Assembly (NCBI GenBank): GCA_002698785.1
Contig: PAAG01000048.1
Location: 1 to 64,000 of the forward strand
Source of the DNA: Verrucomicrobiales bacterium
GTDB lineage: Bacteria > Verrucomicrobiota > Verrucomicrobiia > Verrucomicrobiales > DEV007
Length of the DNA: 64,000 nt
Reading direction: 5' to 3'
A program made the translations under genes and the position numbers. Shown piece by piece: positions 44,672-54,033 of this stretch (position 1 is the first letter of the stretch; every line of letters begins with the position of its first letter). The notes beneath the pieces were generated by a model that did no database searches, had not been told where the DNA came from, and worked only from the letters and a program-made list of their open reading frames with translations.

Positions 44672-47101
44672 ATGGGAAAATTATTTGGAAATCGATTCTG
44701 CTTGCTCAGTCTTTTCGTTGGATTGACCGTTTCTGCTATCACTTGTTTGAGCGATGTTCATGCTCAAGCCGCGGCAGAGGAAGGTGTAACCAGTCCTAAT
44801 CAACCATCCGGGACGTATCCTGATCCTCGAAACGTTCAGCCTCAGGTATCTGAAGAGGTCGCAGCGCCAGCGGCTCCGGACGAAACGCAGCCGCCCGATA
44901 CCATCACAATTCCACGATTCGAGGATGCTCCTGCAGGGACTCGGGCGCCGATCATGGCGGCGGAACCTGTTCCGGATGATGTAGAGGCGGTCGAAATTCC
45001 GAAGGAGCTTGTGGGCGAGGAAGAACCTGCAGCGGAACCTTCTGCTGAAGACATGGCAAAAGAGGCCACGCTCGAAGAAGAAGTGAAAGAAGAGGAGTCA
45101 CTCCAGAAGAAGATCGAGGAAATTGGTGAAACAGCGCCAACGCGAGGCGGAAGCTCCAGCACCTCGACAACGAATAAGAAAGGAGAATTGAACTCTCATC
45201 TCCTTACGAGAAAAGAAGCTCGCACTTTCAATTTCACCGTTCCCGCACCGCGAGGGCAGTTGCTCGATCGGAACGGATATCCGCTGGCACAGTCGAAGGT
45301 GGCCTACTATGCGGCAATTTCTTTCCCTTTTCTGGGATCGGAGATTTCCGATGAGGAAATCCTTCGATACGCTTATGAGCGTGTCGCGCATGTGAACAAC
45401 ATTCTCGGAGCCGATTGGAATCCGTCGTTCAAGAAGCTCGTGAAGCACTATCACGATCGGCGCTGGTTTCCTTTCATTTTCTCATCCGTGCTCTCAGATG
45501 AAGAGGTCGACGAACTGGAGCGACAGAAGATGCAGGGGCTCTCGCTCCAGCCAGTGTACCTGCGACATTATCCGCAAGGAAAAGCACTCTCTCACATCAT
45601 TGGCTTTGTTGGAAAGCGGCCACCTCAGGCACAGGGAGAGATCGTCAATGAGGAGCCTCTCTGGGGACAAGGGCTGGGCGTAGATGGACTGGAAAAAGCC
45701 TTTGAGACGGACCTTCGCGGCACTCCTGGACGGGTGAACGTGCTGTTTGAGGCTGATGGAACGAAGGTGAAAGAGGAGGTTCTTGCTCATCCGAAGCCCG
45801 GATACAATGTGGTGACGAGTATTGACCTAGAGATGCAGCGCATCTGTGAACGCCTTCTGGAAGAAAAGGTGAAGCGCGGTGCCATGGTGGTCATGGATGC
45901 TCGGAATGGGGATATCGTGGCGATGGCGAGCTTCCCTCAGTTTGATCCCAATGACTTCATCCCATCCATCTCCCCGGAGAAGTACAAAGAGTTGACGGAC
46001 GACCCGGCCAATCCTCTCTATCCGAGAGCTTTCCGCGCAGAGTATCCTCCTGCGTCTACTTTCAAGGTGCCGGTTGCTCTTGGCTTCCTTGAGAGCGGCT
46101 ACATCTCTGCCAGCGACGTGTATCCTTGCCCGTCGTCCTGGACGATCGGGAATCTCACCATGCGAAACTGGAATACGAAGGGCGAGGGATACATGAATGT
46201 GATCGGGGCGATCACTCGTTCCTGCAACACCTGGTTCTATGAAGTGGCGATCAGTGCGGGTGCTGATTCGATGAGCTACATGGCCATGCGTCTGGGACTC
46301 GGTCAGAAAACCGGTATTCCGCTCAATGAATCTGAAGGTTTCATTCCTAACAACCGATGGTGGTTGGAGAAAAATGGATACATGATGTCGGACGGTGAAG
46401 AGGCCGTGATGAGTATCGGGCAGGGCAAAGTGGAGGTAACTCCGCTGCAGGTAGCTCGCATGATGGCTGCGATCGGCAATGGGCGTCAGGTTTTAAAACC
46501 TCGGCTCGTGCTGCAAGTGCAGGACTTGAATCATAAAATCGTGCGGCCTTTCCCTGTCGAGGTGGCAAATTCCCTGAACGTTGATTCCTATTCTCTGAAG
46601 ACCGTTCAACGTGGCATGTATGATGTGGTGAACGCCGGAAACGGAACAGGAAAGCGTGCCTATCATAAGATTACCGTTTCCGGGAAAACAGGCACGGGAC
46701 AGTGGAAGGTTGCCAAAAAGCAGAATATCGCCTGGTTCGCAGGATACTTCCCTTCCAAGTACCCAGTCTATTCATTCGCTGTCATCTACGAAGGTGATCC
46801 TGGTGAGAGCGTCAGCGGTGGTAAGAATGGAGCGCCCGTGGTGGGTGAGTTTCTCGAAGAATACCTGACAGAAGAGAATTATAATAAAGTCAGGGACATG
46901 GCGAATCAGATCAAGGAGGAGCGAGGAGAAGAAGAGGAAGAGTATAGTTTTCGCGAGCCGGTTCGTTCGATCTTCCGAAGTGCTCCGGAAGAGACCGTCA
47001 TCGAGGAGATCACGGACATGCAGCAGGATCCGCGGGCTCAGCCAAGGCCTAGTAATGGTGGAGGATTGTTCAAGCGTTTCTTCAATAAGAAAAATCGCTA
47101 G
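44672..47101 (+). CDS. Class B penicillin-binding protein (PBP2-like transpeptidase)
   Basis: About 809 residues from the ATG at 44672; one at 44609 is in frame but gives a less natural signal anchor. Membrane anchor/signal about 5-30 (RFCLLSLFVGLTVSAI). Residues about 35-185 are an Ala/Pro/Glu-rich extension not usual in PBP2. The pedestal domain starts at FTVPAPRGQLLDRNGYPLA. Transpeptidase motifs: Ser-x2-Lys in PPASTFKVP, Ser-x-Asn in RSCNTW, Lys-Thr-Gly in SGKTGTGQW. It cross-links peptidoglycan during elongation. A charged Glu-rich tail ends in a basic FKRFFNKKNR. 21-84 bp after uvrC; no mreBCD neighbours. Confidence 0.88.
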   Translation: MGKLFGNRFCLLSLFVGLTVSAITCLSDVHAQAAAEEGVTSPNQPSGTYPDPRNVQPQVSEEVAAPAAPDETQPPDTITIPRFEDAPAGTRAPIMAAEPVPDDVEAVEIPKELVGEEEPAAEPSAEDMAKEATLEEEVKEEESLQKKIEEIGETAPTRGGSSSTSTTNKKGELNSHLLTRKEARTFNFTVPAPRGQLLDRNGYPLAQSKVAYYAAISFPFLGSEISDEEILRYAYERVAHVNNILGADWNPSFKKLVKHYHDRRWFPFIFSSVLSDEEVDELERQKMQGLSLQPVYLRHYPQGKALSHIIGFVGKRPPQAQGEIVNEEPLWGQGLGVDGLEKAFETDLRGTPGRVNVLFEADGTKVKEEVLAHPKPGYNVVTSIDLEMQRICERLLEEKVKRGAMVVMDARNGDIVAMASFPQFDPNDFIPSISPEKYKELTDDPANPLYPRAFRAEYPPASTFKVPVALGFLESGYISASDVYPCPSSWTIGNLTMRNWNTKGEGYMNVIGAITRSCNTWFYEVAISAGADSMSYMAMRLGLGQKTGIPLNESEGFIPNNRWWLEKNGYMMSDGEEAVMSIGQGKVEVTPLQVARMMAAIGNGRQVLKPRLVLQVQDLNHKIVRPFPVEVANSLNVDSYSLKTVQRGMYDVVNAGNGTGKRAYHKITVSGKTGTGQWKVAKKQNIAWFAGYFPSKYPVYSFAVIYEGDPGESVSGGKNGAPVVGEFLEEYLTEENYNKVRDMANQIKEERGEEEEEYSFREPVRSIFRSAPEETVIEEITDMQQDPRAQPRPSNGGGLFKRFFNKKNR

Positions 47102-47132
47102 ACTGGATCGAAACTCGTAAACCTCTGCGACT

Positions 47133-48005
47133 ATGAGACAGTGCAGTGCGATTCTTCTGATTGCGGTTGTTTCCCTTTTTGCCACTTCGTGCATCCGAAG
47201 TTCGATGGTCGTTGAAGTGAAGAAGGATGGATCGGGTTCGATTCTTTCCCGTTACTATTTCTCTCCTCAGATGCTGGCCCTGATCGATCAGCTGGGAGCC
47301 TTGCCTCAGTTGGAAGGAGCGGGTCAACAGGGGCCGGACCTCGGGATGATAAAGGAATTGGCGAAGCCTGATAAGGAATCGCTGGAAGCGGATGAGAAGA
47401 ATTTAGGAGAAGGGGTTCGCTACGTGAAGCACGAGGCTGGCAAGGACGCGGATGGATGGGAAGGATACGTGGTTACCTATGAATTTGACGACATTTCAAA
47501 AGTGCACATCAACCAGAAGTCGGTGCCGGGTAAAGCCAAAGAACTGGCCGAATCTGCTGGCGAAGACCTGGAAGCAAATAAGGGTGGGCAGGTTACCTTC
47601 AGCAAAGAAGGCGATGTGTTGACCATACACACAACATTGGCAGAAGGGAGTATGGACGAGTTCGTGGATCAGGACCAGTTGGATCAAGCGAAGCAAATGG
47701 GAATGAAGCCCTCGCAGGCAATCCAGATGGCGGCCGGTATGAGCGATGGGATGCGTGTCGGAATGTTTGTTCGAATCGATGGAGGAATCGCGGAAACGAA
47801 TGCAGAGCATGTGACTGGAAACCTGATCATTTTGACCGAGGCGGACGTTACCAAAGTGCTGAGTGATCCAGATTTCGCCCAATTTGTCGATCGTGTCGCT
47901 GATGATCCTGACGGGATTGAAGACGGCGAGATACAGGAGCTGTTCGGTAAACTTGAGGCGATGACCCTGGAGACCTCGGACACTGTGACGGTGCGGTTTC
48001 AGTAG
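47133..48005 (+). CDS. Lipoprotein of unknown function
   Basis: 290 residues. Lipoprotein signal MRQCSAILLIAVVSLFATSC with Cys20 (lipobox FATSC). The body is acidic, with a beta-rich start (SSMVVEVKKDGSGSILSRYYFS) reminiscent of LppM-like or DUF-type lipoproteins that open with a strand after the lipid anchor, a helical Lys/Glu stretch, and EVTFSKEGDVL-type strands. No catalytic motif. Downstream of the PBP gene by 31 bp, so possibly part of the same transcript. Confidence 0.75.
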   Translation: MRQCSAILLIAVVSLFATSCIRSSMVVEVKKDGSGSILSRYYFSPQMLALIDQLGALPQLEGAGQQGPDLGMIKELAKPDKESLEADEKNLGEGVRYVKHEAGKDADGWEGYVVTYEFDDISKVHINQKSVPGKAKELAESAGEDLEANKGGQVTFSKEGDVLTIHTTLAEGSMDEFVDQDQLDQAKQMGMKPSQAIQMAAGMSDGMRVGMFVRIDGGIAETNAEHVTGNLIILTEADVTKVLSDPDFAQFVDRVADDPDGIEDGEIQELFGKLEAMTLETSDTVTVRFQ

Positions 48006-48061
48006 GTCCTATCGCCATTCTGGATTACGCGATTTTCCCTCGGGCGAGATTGCCTGCGGGC

Positions 48062-48083
48062 GAGCAATTTGATTGAATTGCTC
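48062..48083 (+). promoter_or_regulatory. Hairpin abutting the start codon at 48085
   Basis: Perfect 8-bp inverted repeat GAGCAATT/AATTGCTC with a 6-base loop, ending one base before the ATG at 48085. It covers the place where a ribosome-binding site would stand and could limit initiation; no T-run follows, so it is not a clear terminator for the upstream gene. Confidence 0.4.
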
Positions 48084-48084
48084 T

Positions 48085-50268
48085 ATGAGGAAGCTGTGTT
48101 CGTCTCTTCTTGCCGCCGTAGTTTGTTTTGCAGTTGCAGAGGGGGAGGAGCTTCCGCGAGTTGAAGAGGCGAAGCTGCAACCCGTCCGTGTGAATCTATC
48201 TCGGTTGGTTCAGGCGATGAATTACATCGGTTGGCCGTTTCCGGGAGGCGTGGAAGAAGGTGCGTTTCGTGACCTGAAAGGAATACAGGATACCTTTGAT
48301 CCGCTCTGTCTAGCTGTTGTGACGATTAATCCGGAATCCCGCGTATCTGTGGACGCTGGGCTTCCTTCTGCGGCGATCGTTCAGAACGAGTGGACTTGCT
48401 TTCTGATAAAGGTCATCAATGAGGCTGGTGTGACAGCTCCACTACGGATTTCAACGGAAGAAACTTCTGTATGGGTAGATACCTACGGTGATCGACCGGT
48501 GAACCCACGCCTCTCAGGTATCCCGCTTGAGTACCGAATTGCGATGGTTCGGACGAGCGAGTTGGGAAAGGTCTCAGCTGTGTTAACCTTTGATGTCGGG
48601 CAGGGAACGCAGGATGTTGGATTTCGTTCGGATTTACTGGTTACCTTTGATGCCAAGGAGACTTTTCCTGTGTATCTGCGACCGCTGGATGAGGATGGTC
48701 AACCTACGACAGCGGCGTTCGAATTTCGGGATGAGGAAGGTCAGGTGTGGCCTCCTCAGGTAAAACGAATCGAACCCGACTTTCGATTTCATCCGCAGGT
48801 CTACCGGGCTTTCGGACAATCGGTCTCTCTTCCGGAGGGGAAATACGAAGTCACTGTCACTAGAGGGCCAGAGTATTTTCCGAAGACGGTGGAGTTGAAA
48901 GTGGATGAGCAGCAGAGCGTTCTCGATGTATCCCTGAAGCGCTGGATTGATCCTTCGGATTTTGGGTGGTGGTCAGGGGATCATCACATTCATGCGGCGG
49001 GGTGTAAGCACTACGAAAGTCCGAGTGAAGGCGTCCACGCCGATGCGATGTATCGGCACGTTGTGGGAGAGGACTTGAAAGTGGGTGCGAATCTGACGTG
49101 GGGACCATGCTTTGATTATCAAAAGCAGTTCTTTACGGGAAAGGTAGATAACGTGTCTCGCTATCCGTATTTGATCCGCTATGATGTGGAAGTGTCAGGG
49201 TTTGGTTCGCATCGTTCTGGGCATCTGTGTCTGCTTCGTCTAAAGGAACAGATTATTCCCGGTGGTGATTCAAAAGAACATTGGCCGACGCTTTGCCTGA
49301 ATACCTTGAAATGGGCGCAGAAGCAGGGTGCAGTTTGTGGGCCCGCTCATTCGGGGTGGGGGCTGATGTTGCCGACGGATGATCTGCCGAATTACAATAT
49401 TCCACCCTACGATGGTATCGGTGCAAATGAGTATATCGTGGATGTCACTCACATGGTTGAAGGCCCTGAGGGAGAGCCTGTTCCGGCGGTTGATTTTCTC
49501 AGTATGGTGGATACTCCGCATGTGTGGGAGCTGAATATCTGGTATCACACCTTGAACTGCGGTTACCGCACCCGGATCAGTGGAGAGACGGATTTTCCCT
49601 GCATTTATGGAGAGCGGGTTGGGTTGGGCAGGAGTTACATCAAGTTGGATGGAAAGCTCGATTACGATGCTTGGTGTGAGGGCATTTCGAAGGGAAGAGG
49701 ATATGTCTCCGACGGGAATTCTCATTTGATCGATATGAGTGTGAATGGTGTTGGGTTAGGAACCGCCGGAAGCGAAGTAAAAATTTCCCCCGGGGAAACA
49801 ATCAGCATTTCTGCAAAGGTCGCAGCTCGGCTCACCGGTGATCGAGGCTACGCAAAACTCGGCGTCGCGGAAAAGCCTTTCTGGCATATTGAGAGAGCGC
49901 GAATCGGTGATTCGGAGAAAGTGCCTCTGGAATTGGTGGTGAATGGGGAAGTTGTTGCGAAGAAGGAAATCCAGGCTGACGGGAGTTTGAGCGATGTCTC
50001 GTTTGATGATGTCTCCTTGGATAACAGTTCATGGGTGGCCTTGCGCATTTTGCCTAGCAGTCACACCAATCCGGTGTTTGTCCTTGTGGATGAAAAGCCG
50101 ATCCGGGCTAGCCGGAAGAGTGCCCGATGGTGCTTGGATAGTGTAGAGCAGTGTTGGTCCCAGAAAGAAAAATTGATCGATGCTGGTGAAATGGAAGACG
50201 CGATCGCGGCCTATGAGCATGCGCGGAGGGCTTACTCGACCATTCTGAAAGAATCCGCAGTCGATTAA
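48085..50268 (+). CDS. CehA/McbA-family metallohydrolase, secreted
   Basis: 727 residues from the ATG at 48085. Signal peptide about 1-20 (KLCSSLLAAVVCFAVAEG). N-terminal 290 residues are beta-rich with no known motif (start VNLSRLVQAMNYIGWPFPGG). The PHP-like hydrolase domain begins with WWSGDHHIHAAG (about 299-310) and has GPAHSGWG and VDFLSMVDTPHVWELN. CehA of carbaryl degraders cleaves carbamate esters; most family members have unknown natural substrates. The C-terminal 150 residues form further strands and a helical end. Monocistronic by spacing. Confidence 0.8.
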   Translation: MRKLCSSLLAAVVCFAVAEGEELPRVEEAKLQPVRVNLSRLVQAMNYIGWPFPGGVEEGAFRDLKGIQDTFDPLCLAVVTINPESRVSVDAGLPSAAIVQNEWTCFLIKVINEAGVTAPLRISTEETSVWVDTYGDRPVNPRLSGIPLEYRIAMVRTSELGKVSAVLTFDVGQGTQDVGFRSDLLVTFDAKETFPVYLRPLDEDGQPTTAAFEFRDEEGQVWPPQVKRIEPDFRFHPQVYRAFGQSVSLPEGKYEVTVTRGPEYFPKTVELKVDEQQSVLDVSLKRWIDPSDFGWWSGDHHIHAAGCKHYESPSEGVHADAMYRHVVGEDLKVGANLTWGPCFDYQKQFFTGKVDNVSRYPYLIRYDVEVSGFGSHRSGHLCLLRLKEQIIPGGDSKEHWPTLCLNTLKWAQKQGAVCGPAHSGWGLMLPTDDLPNYNIPPYDGIGANEYIVDVTHMVEGPEGEPVPAVDFLSMVDTPHVWELNIWYHTLNCGYRTRISGETDFPCIYGERVGLGRSYIKLDGKLDYDAWCEGISKGRGYVSDGNSHLIDMSVNGVGLGTAGSEVKISPGETISISAKVAARLTGDRGYAKLGVAEKPFWHIERARIGDSEKVPLELVVNGEVVAKKEIQADGSLSDVSFDDVSLDNSSWVALRILPSSHTNPVFVLVDEKPIRASRKSARWCLDSVEQCWSQKEKLIDAGEMEDAIAAYEHARRAYSTILKESAVD

Positions 50269-50319
50269 ATTTTTTCTGCAAATTGAAAGAGGCTCAGGCG
50301 TCCAATCGTAGTGAACGCC

Positions 50320-50898
50320 ATGAAATACTTCTCTCTCATACTCTTTGGCATCTGGGTGGTTGCTGAAGTGATGTCCGCGAAAGCGAAGGGTGCTGAATTG
50401 CCCTTTGATCAGCGGCTCATCGAGGCGGCGGAGTTCCGCACTACCCAGAATGTTCGATACGATCCTGCATATGTGGTGCTCGATTACCCAGGGGGGGATG
50501 TGCCCGCAGATACCGGTGTCTGTACGGACGTCGTGATTCGCTCCTATCGAGCACTTGGAGTTGATCTGCAGAAGCTTGTTCACGAGGATATGAAGCGAAA
50601 CTTCTCCTTCTATCCGAAGCTATGGGGGCTGAGCCGACCGGATAAAAATATCGATCACCGGCGTGTTCCCAATCTCCAGAAGTTTTTCGAGCGGTCAGGC
50701 GCGGAACTGGAAGACGAGGACTACCAACCCGGCGACTTGATTGCCTGGGATCTGACCGGGAATGGCCTATGGCACATCGGGGTCGTCGTGGCGCCCGATA
50801 CATTTGTTCACAATATCGGCGGCGGACCAGTCAAGGAATCAGGTATTGGGCAGTGGAAAATTGTCGGGCACTACCGCTATCACCCAGCACCGAATTAA
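50320..50898 (+). CDS. DUF1287 protein (YijF-like), exported
   Basis: 192 residues from the ATG at 50320; a GTG at 50311 is in frame. Signal peptide about 1-26 (MKYFSLILFGIWVVAEV). The body is a single DUF1287 domain: VRYDPAYVVLDYPGGDVPADTG, CTDVVIRSYRALGVDLQ, HRRVPNLQKFF, WDLTGNGLWHIGVVV, GHYRYHP. The conserved Cys in TGVCTDVV and His in LWHIGVV form an NlpC/P60-like pair, so it may act on peptidoglycan, but no activity is established. It converges with clpS, 4 bp apart. Confidence 0.85.
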   Translation: MKYFSLILFGIWVVAEVMSAKAKGAELPFDQRLIEAAEFRTTQNVRYDPAYVVLDYPGGDVPADTGVCTDVVIRSYRALGVDLQKLVHEDMKRNFSFYPKLWGLSRPDKNIDHRRVPNLQKFFERSGAELEDEDYQPGDLIAWDLTGNGLWHIGVVVAPDTFVHNIGGGPVKESGIGQWKIVGHYRYHPAPN

Positions 50899-50902
50899 TC
50901 GA

Positions 50903-51193
50903 TCACGAGGATTTTTTCATAGCGGCAAGCAACTGATAGCTTTGTAGCTGCTGAACGTACAATTCAGCCTTCTCCCGCTGTCCGGTCCAAACGACAGACT
51001 GTCCCATGCGGTGGACTTCGAGCATGAGTGACTCTGCTTTCTCTTGGGGATATCCAAATACTCTCCGGAGGACGAGCGTGACAAAGCTCATCAGATTTAC
51101 GGGATCATCATATACGATAACGTTCCACGGAGTATCCACGTCGGTCTCCGTTTCCGGCTCGATGATTACGGTTTCGTCGATATCCGGTGGCAT
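50903..51193 (-). CDS. clpS: ATP-dependent Clp protease adaptor ClpS
   Basis: 96 residues: a short acidic tail followed by the ClpS core TPWNVIVYDDPVNLMSFVTLVL, MLEVHRMGQSVVWTG and REKAELYVQQLQSY. ClpS carries N-end-rule substrates to ClpAP/ClpCP; the DDPVN pocket and the first His of MLEVHRMG are present. The SVVWTGQREKAE segment resembles the actinobacterial and PVC type. Last gene of the minus-strand group rpmB-unknown-clpS. Confidence 0.92.
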   Translation of the reverse strand: MPPDIDETVIIEPETETDVDTPWNVIVYDDPVNLMSFVTLVLRRVFGYPQEKAESLMLEVHRMGQSVVWTGQREKAELYVQQLQSYQLLAAMKKSS

Positions 51194-51202
51194 TGTGCTT
51201 CA

Positions 51203-51826
51203 CTAGATCGCCCGGAGTGTGCCGGGGCCGTCGTTATTGTCGTTGTTAATTCCACTTGCGGCAACAGCAAGGTGAGGAAGGACAGAGTTAAAAATATCAA
51301 TACCCCAGTTCTCGTCCATTTTTCCTTTGGGAGAGGATCCGCAGCGGAATTCGAACCAGCAATAGGCAGAGAGTGCTGGAAGCAAGGGTAATCGGTAGAG
51401 CACGGTATGGAGTGCGAAAACGGTGGTGACGTGACCGGGGGATTCTTTCGCGAAGACTTTGTCAGCAAATTTCTTCCACTCCCGGTGACCCTGCATTTCG
51501 CTCTTCCCTTCCAGAAACAGTCTGCCAGCATCCTGACTGCGCGTGCGCATGGAATCGGAAAATTGTTGATCGAGGGCATTATCCTGATCGCAGATCTCCA
51601 GAACACGGGAGTTCATGCCCAATCGATAGGTCTCAGAAAAAGAAGGGCCTAAAACAGGAATGAGCCACTCCTGCTGCCAAATATTCCATGCGGATTCCAG
51701 ATTTCCCTCTGGTCTACAAAAAAATGTGGCTGGCGATCCGGCGGATACACCGAGTCGGGCTACAAAGCCAGCGAAGGAGAATTCCTCGTTATCACCGGGT
51801 TCAGCAATGTAGAGGGTGTCGGACAT
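51203..51826 (-). CDS. Unrecognised protein between rpmB and clpS
   Basis: 207 residues. The ATG at 51826 is supported by a GAAGGTG ribosome-binding site 6-8 bases upstream; the longer frame from 51844 is less likely. Soluble, mostly helical, with Trp-rich WNIWQQEWLIP and SAYCWFEFRCG segments. The helical layout around QQFSDSMRTRSQDAGRLFL loosely recalls UreF, but no urease genes are near. Function unknown. It lies 24 bp after rpmB and 9 bp before clpS. Confidence 0.75.
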   Translation of the reverse strand: MSDTLYIAEPGDNEEFSFAGFVARLGVSAGSPATFFCRPEGNLESAWNIWQQEWLIPVLGPSFSETYRLGMNSRVLEICDQDNALDQQFSDSMRTRSQDAGRLFLEGKSEMQGHREWKKFADKVFAKESPGHVTTVFALHTVLYRLPLLPALSAYCWFEFRCGSSPKGKMDENWGIDIFNSVLPHLAVAASGINNDNNDGPGTLRAI

Positions 51827-51850
51827 GCGGACACCTTCGCACACAATGCC

Positions 51851-52114
51851 TTAAATGAGACCAGCTTCTTTGAGGGTCTTGTAAGCGCCCTTTTTGTCGA
51901 TGGTCTTCAGACCACGTGCGCTGACACGGACTCGGACGTAACGATTTAGCTCAGGAACCCAGATACGCTTGGTGCGGAGGTTCGGCTTGAATTGACGCTT
52001 CACGGTCTTGGTCACGTGACGACCGATACCACCTTGCTTCTTCGCCTTACCAGAACGGTGAATTCTCCGTCCCGAGGTAACGCGTGCGCCGGTAATTTTA
52101 CAAACTCTTGCCAT
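51851..52114 (-). CDS. rpmB: 50S ribosomal protein L28
   Basis: 87 residues, basic, with the L28 pattern MARVCKITGARVTSGRRIHRSG, KRQFKPNLRTKRIWVPE and VRVRVSARGLKTIDKKG. A structural protein of the large ribosomal subunit. Not followed by rpmG, its frequent partner; instead it leads a minus-strand group with an unknown gene and clpS. The 258-bp gap to glyS on the other strand must hold both promoters. Confidence 0.97.
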   Translation of the reverse strand: MARVCKITGARVTSGRRIHRSGKAKKQGGIGRHVTKTVKRQFKPNLRTKRIWVPELNRYVRVRVSARGLKTIDKKGAYKTLKEAGLI

Positions 52115-52372
52115 CGTTCAGATCCGTTGAAGGTTTCGCTGCAGTCTTGGCCCGTTTCGCTTATGGCCTCCAAATGACTGCGGGCGGGCAATGTCCGCAC
52201 AAATTCCCGTAGGTCAAGGGAAAATCCGCTGGTCTATCTCCAGTATTGCCCGACAGTTGCACCCCGCCGAGTGAAGAGAGGGTGGGTGGACTTTCCCCTT
52301 GCGGAACAGTTTCCCCGGCTATCTTGTGCCGCTCTTTTTAAAATTTTAATCAAAAACACCCTGAAAACCGCC

Positions 52373-53956
52373 ATGAGCGATGCTGCCTCCGAGAAAAATA
52401 CCGAGTTGATGGAGAAAATCGTCAGCCTGTGTAAGCGACGTGGATTCGTCTTCCAGTCTGCTGAAATCTATGGTGGTTTGAACGGTTGCTGGGATTACGG
52501 CCCGCTTGGAGCAGAGCTGAAGCGCAATCTCAAAGACTACTGGTGGCGGAAGAACGTTCAGGAAAGAGAAGACATTCTCGGATTGGATGGATCGATTTTG
52601 ACTCACCAGGATGTTTTGAAGGCGTCAGGGCATGTCGGCGGATTCTCCGACCCGATGTGCGACTGTCTTCTAAGTAAGGCGCGGCTTCGCGCGGATCAGA
52701 TTCCTGCCCAGTCCGGAACGGCATACTGGTATTCCGGTGCTTCGCACGAGGAATCAGGATGGTACGTTGAAAGGGAATACGCGGTTCTCCTTCAGGAAGG
52801 GCAGGATGAGAATAAGGCGAGAAAGACGGCTCGCCAATACTATGCGCAGTTTCTGACGGATAAGCGTATATCGCCAAAGAAACTCGAACTGGCGGGAGAG
52901 AAAACCGAAGAGATCAAGGAATCCACACGGTTTAATCCAGAAAACGGTTCGCTGCTCACCGAGCCACGTGAGTTCAACCTGATGTTCAAAACCCATGTGG
53001 GAGCTTCGGCTGATGACGGTGATGAGTCGGCCGTTGCGTATCTTCGTCCTGAGACGGCACAGTCGATCTTTTCGCAGTTCAAGAACGTGATGGACTCAAA
53101 CCGCATCAAGTTGCCATTTGGTATTGCCCAGATCGGTAAGTCTTTCCGGAATGAGATCAATCCGAGAAACTACACCTTCCGTTCACGTGAGTTTGAGCAG
53201 ATGGAGATCGAGTTTTTCTGCCGTCCTGAAGATGGTATGCAGCTTACTGATGACTGGTTGGAACTTCGACTCAAGTTTTACGAAGAGATCGGGATCCCGC
53301 GCGAGCACCTGCATATTCTTGATGTGCCCGATGGTGAGCGGGCGCACTATTCGAAAAAGACTTACGACATCGAATACGAGTTTCCATTTGGCATCCAGGA
53401 GTTGGAAGGGGTGGCCTACAGAACGGATTACGACCTTTCCAAGCATCAGGAGCACAGCAAGAAGCCACTCGCGGTTTTTGACGAAGATACCAAGGAGAAG
53501 CTCATTCCCCACGTGGTTGAGCCCAGTGCAGGTTGTGACCGGACTGTCCTCGCTCTCATCTGTGAGGCCTTTGACGAAGAGACTGTCACTGACGAGAAAG
53601 GAAAAGAGGAAGTACGCACGGTGATGAGATTTTCACCACGCATGGCTCCGATCAAAGTCGGAGTAATGCCTCTGCTAAAGAATAAGCCCGAATTGGTCGA
53701 GAAGGCACGTGAGATTCAGGCGATGCTCACGCCTTTCATGACCGTTTTCTATGACGAAACGGCAGCGATCGGTCGTCGCTATCGTCGACAGGACGAAGTT
53801 GGAACGCCATTCTGTGTGACCGTCGATTTCGAAACGCTTGGCGAGAGCGGCGACGAATTGAAAGACACCGTGACTCTCCGCCACCGTGACTCGATGGAGC
53901 AGGAGAGAATCGCAATCAGTGAACTGCGTGCTTATCTGCTGGATCAGATTGCGTGA
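52373..53956 (+). CDS. glyS: Glycine--tRNA ligase, single-chain type
   Basis: 527 residues from the ATG at 52373 (MSDAASEK); the upstream open frame is not family-like. Class II synthetase of the homodimeric alpha2 kind used by eukaryotes, archaea and many bacteria, not the GlyQ/GlyS tetramer. Motifs: AEIYGGLNGCWDYGPLG, FNLMFKTHVG, LRPETAQSIFSQFKN, motif 2 FRNEINPRNY, motif 3 PSAGCDRTVLALICEAFDE, then the anticodon-binding domain with MPLLKNKPELVEKA and TVDFETL. It charges tRNA-Gly. Convergent with the helicase gene. Confidence 0.95.
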   Translation: MSDAASEKNTELMEKIVSLCKRRGFVFQSAEIYGGLNGCWDYGPLGAELKRNLKDYWWRKNVQEREDILGLDGSILTHQDVLKASGHVGGFSDPMCDCLLSKARLRADQIPAQSGTAYWYSGASHEESGWYVEREYAVLLQEGQDENKARKTARQYYAQFLTDKRISPKKLELAGEKTEEIKESTRFNPENGSLLTEPREFNLMFKTHVGASADDGDESAVAYLRPETAQSIFSQFKNVMDSNRIKLPFGIAQIGKSFRNEINPRNYTFRSREFEQMEIEFFCRPEDGMQLTDDWLELRLKFYEEIGIPREHLHILDVPDGERAHYSKKTYDIEYEFPFGIQELEGVAYRTDYDLSKHQEHSKKPLAVFDEDTKEKLIPHVVEPSAGCDRTVLALICEAFDEETVTDEKGKEEVRTVMRFSPRMAPIKVGVMPLLKNKPELVEKAREIQAMLTPFMTVFYDETAAIGRRYRRQDEVGTPFCVTVDFETLGESGDELKDTVTLRHRDSMEQERIAISELRAYLLDQIA

Positions 53957-54033
53957 AGGTGGGTGGCCATTCAAAGGTGAAATATCTCCCGGTTTATGAC
54001 GTGAGTCAGCCTGAATAGAGGGGCATTGCACCT

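Noticed and set aside
51203-51826. UreF (urease accessory) assignment
   Set aside because: Only a loose helical pattern fits; no urease structural or accessory gene is in the window.
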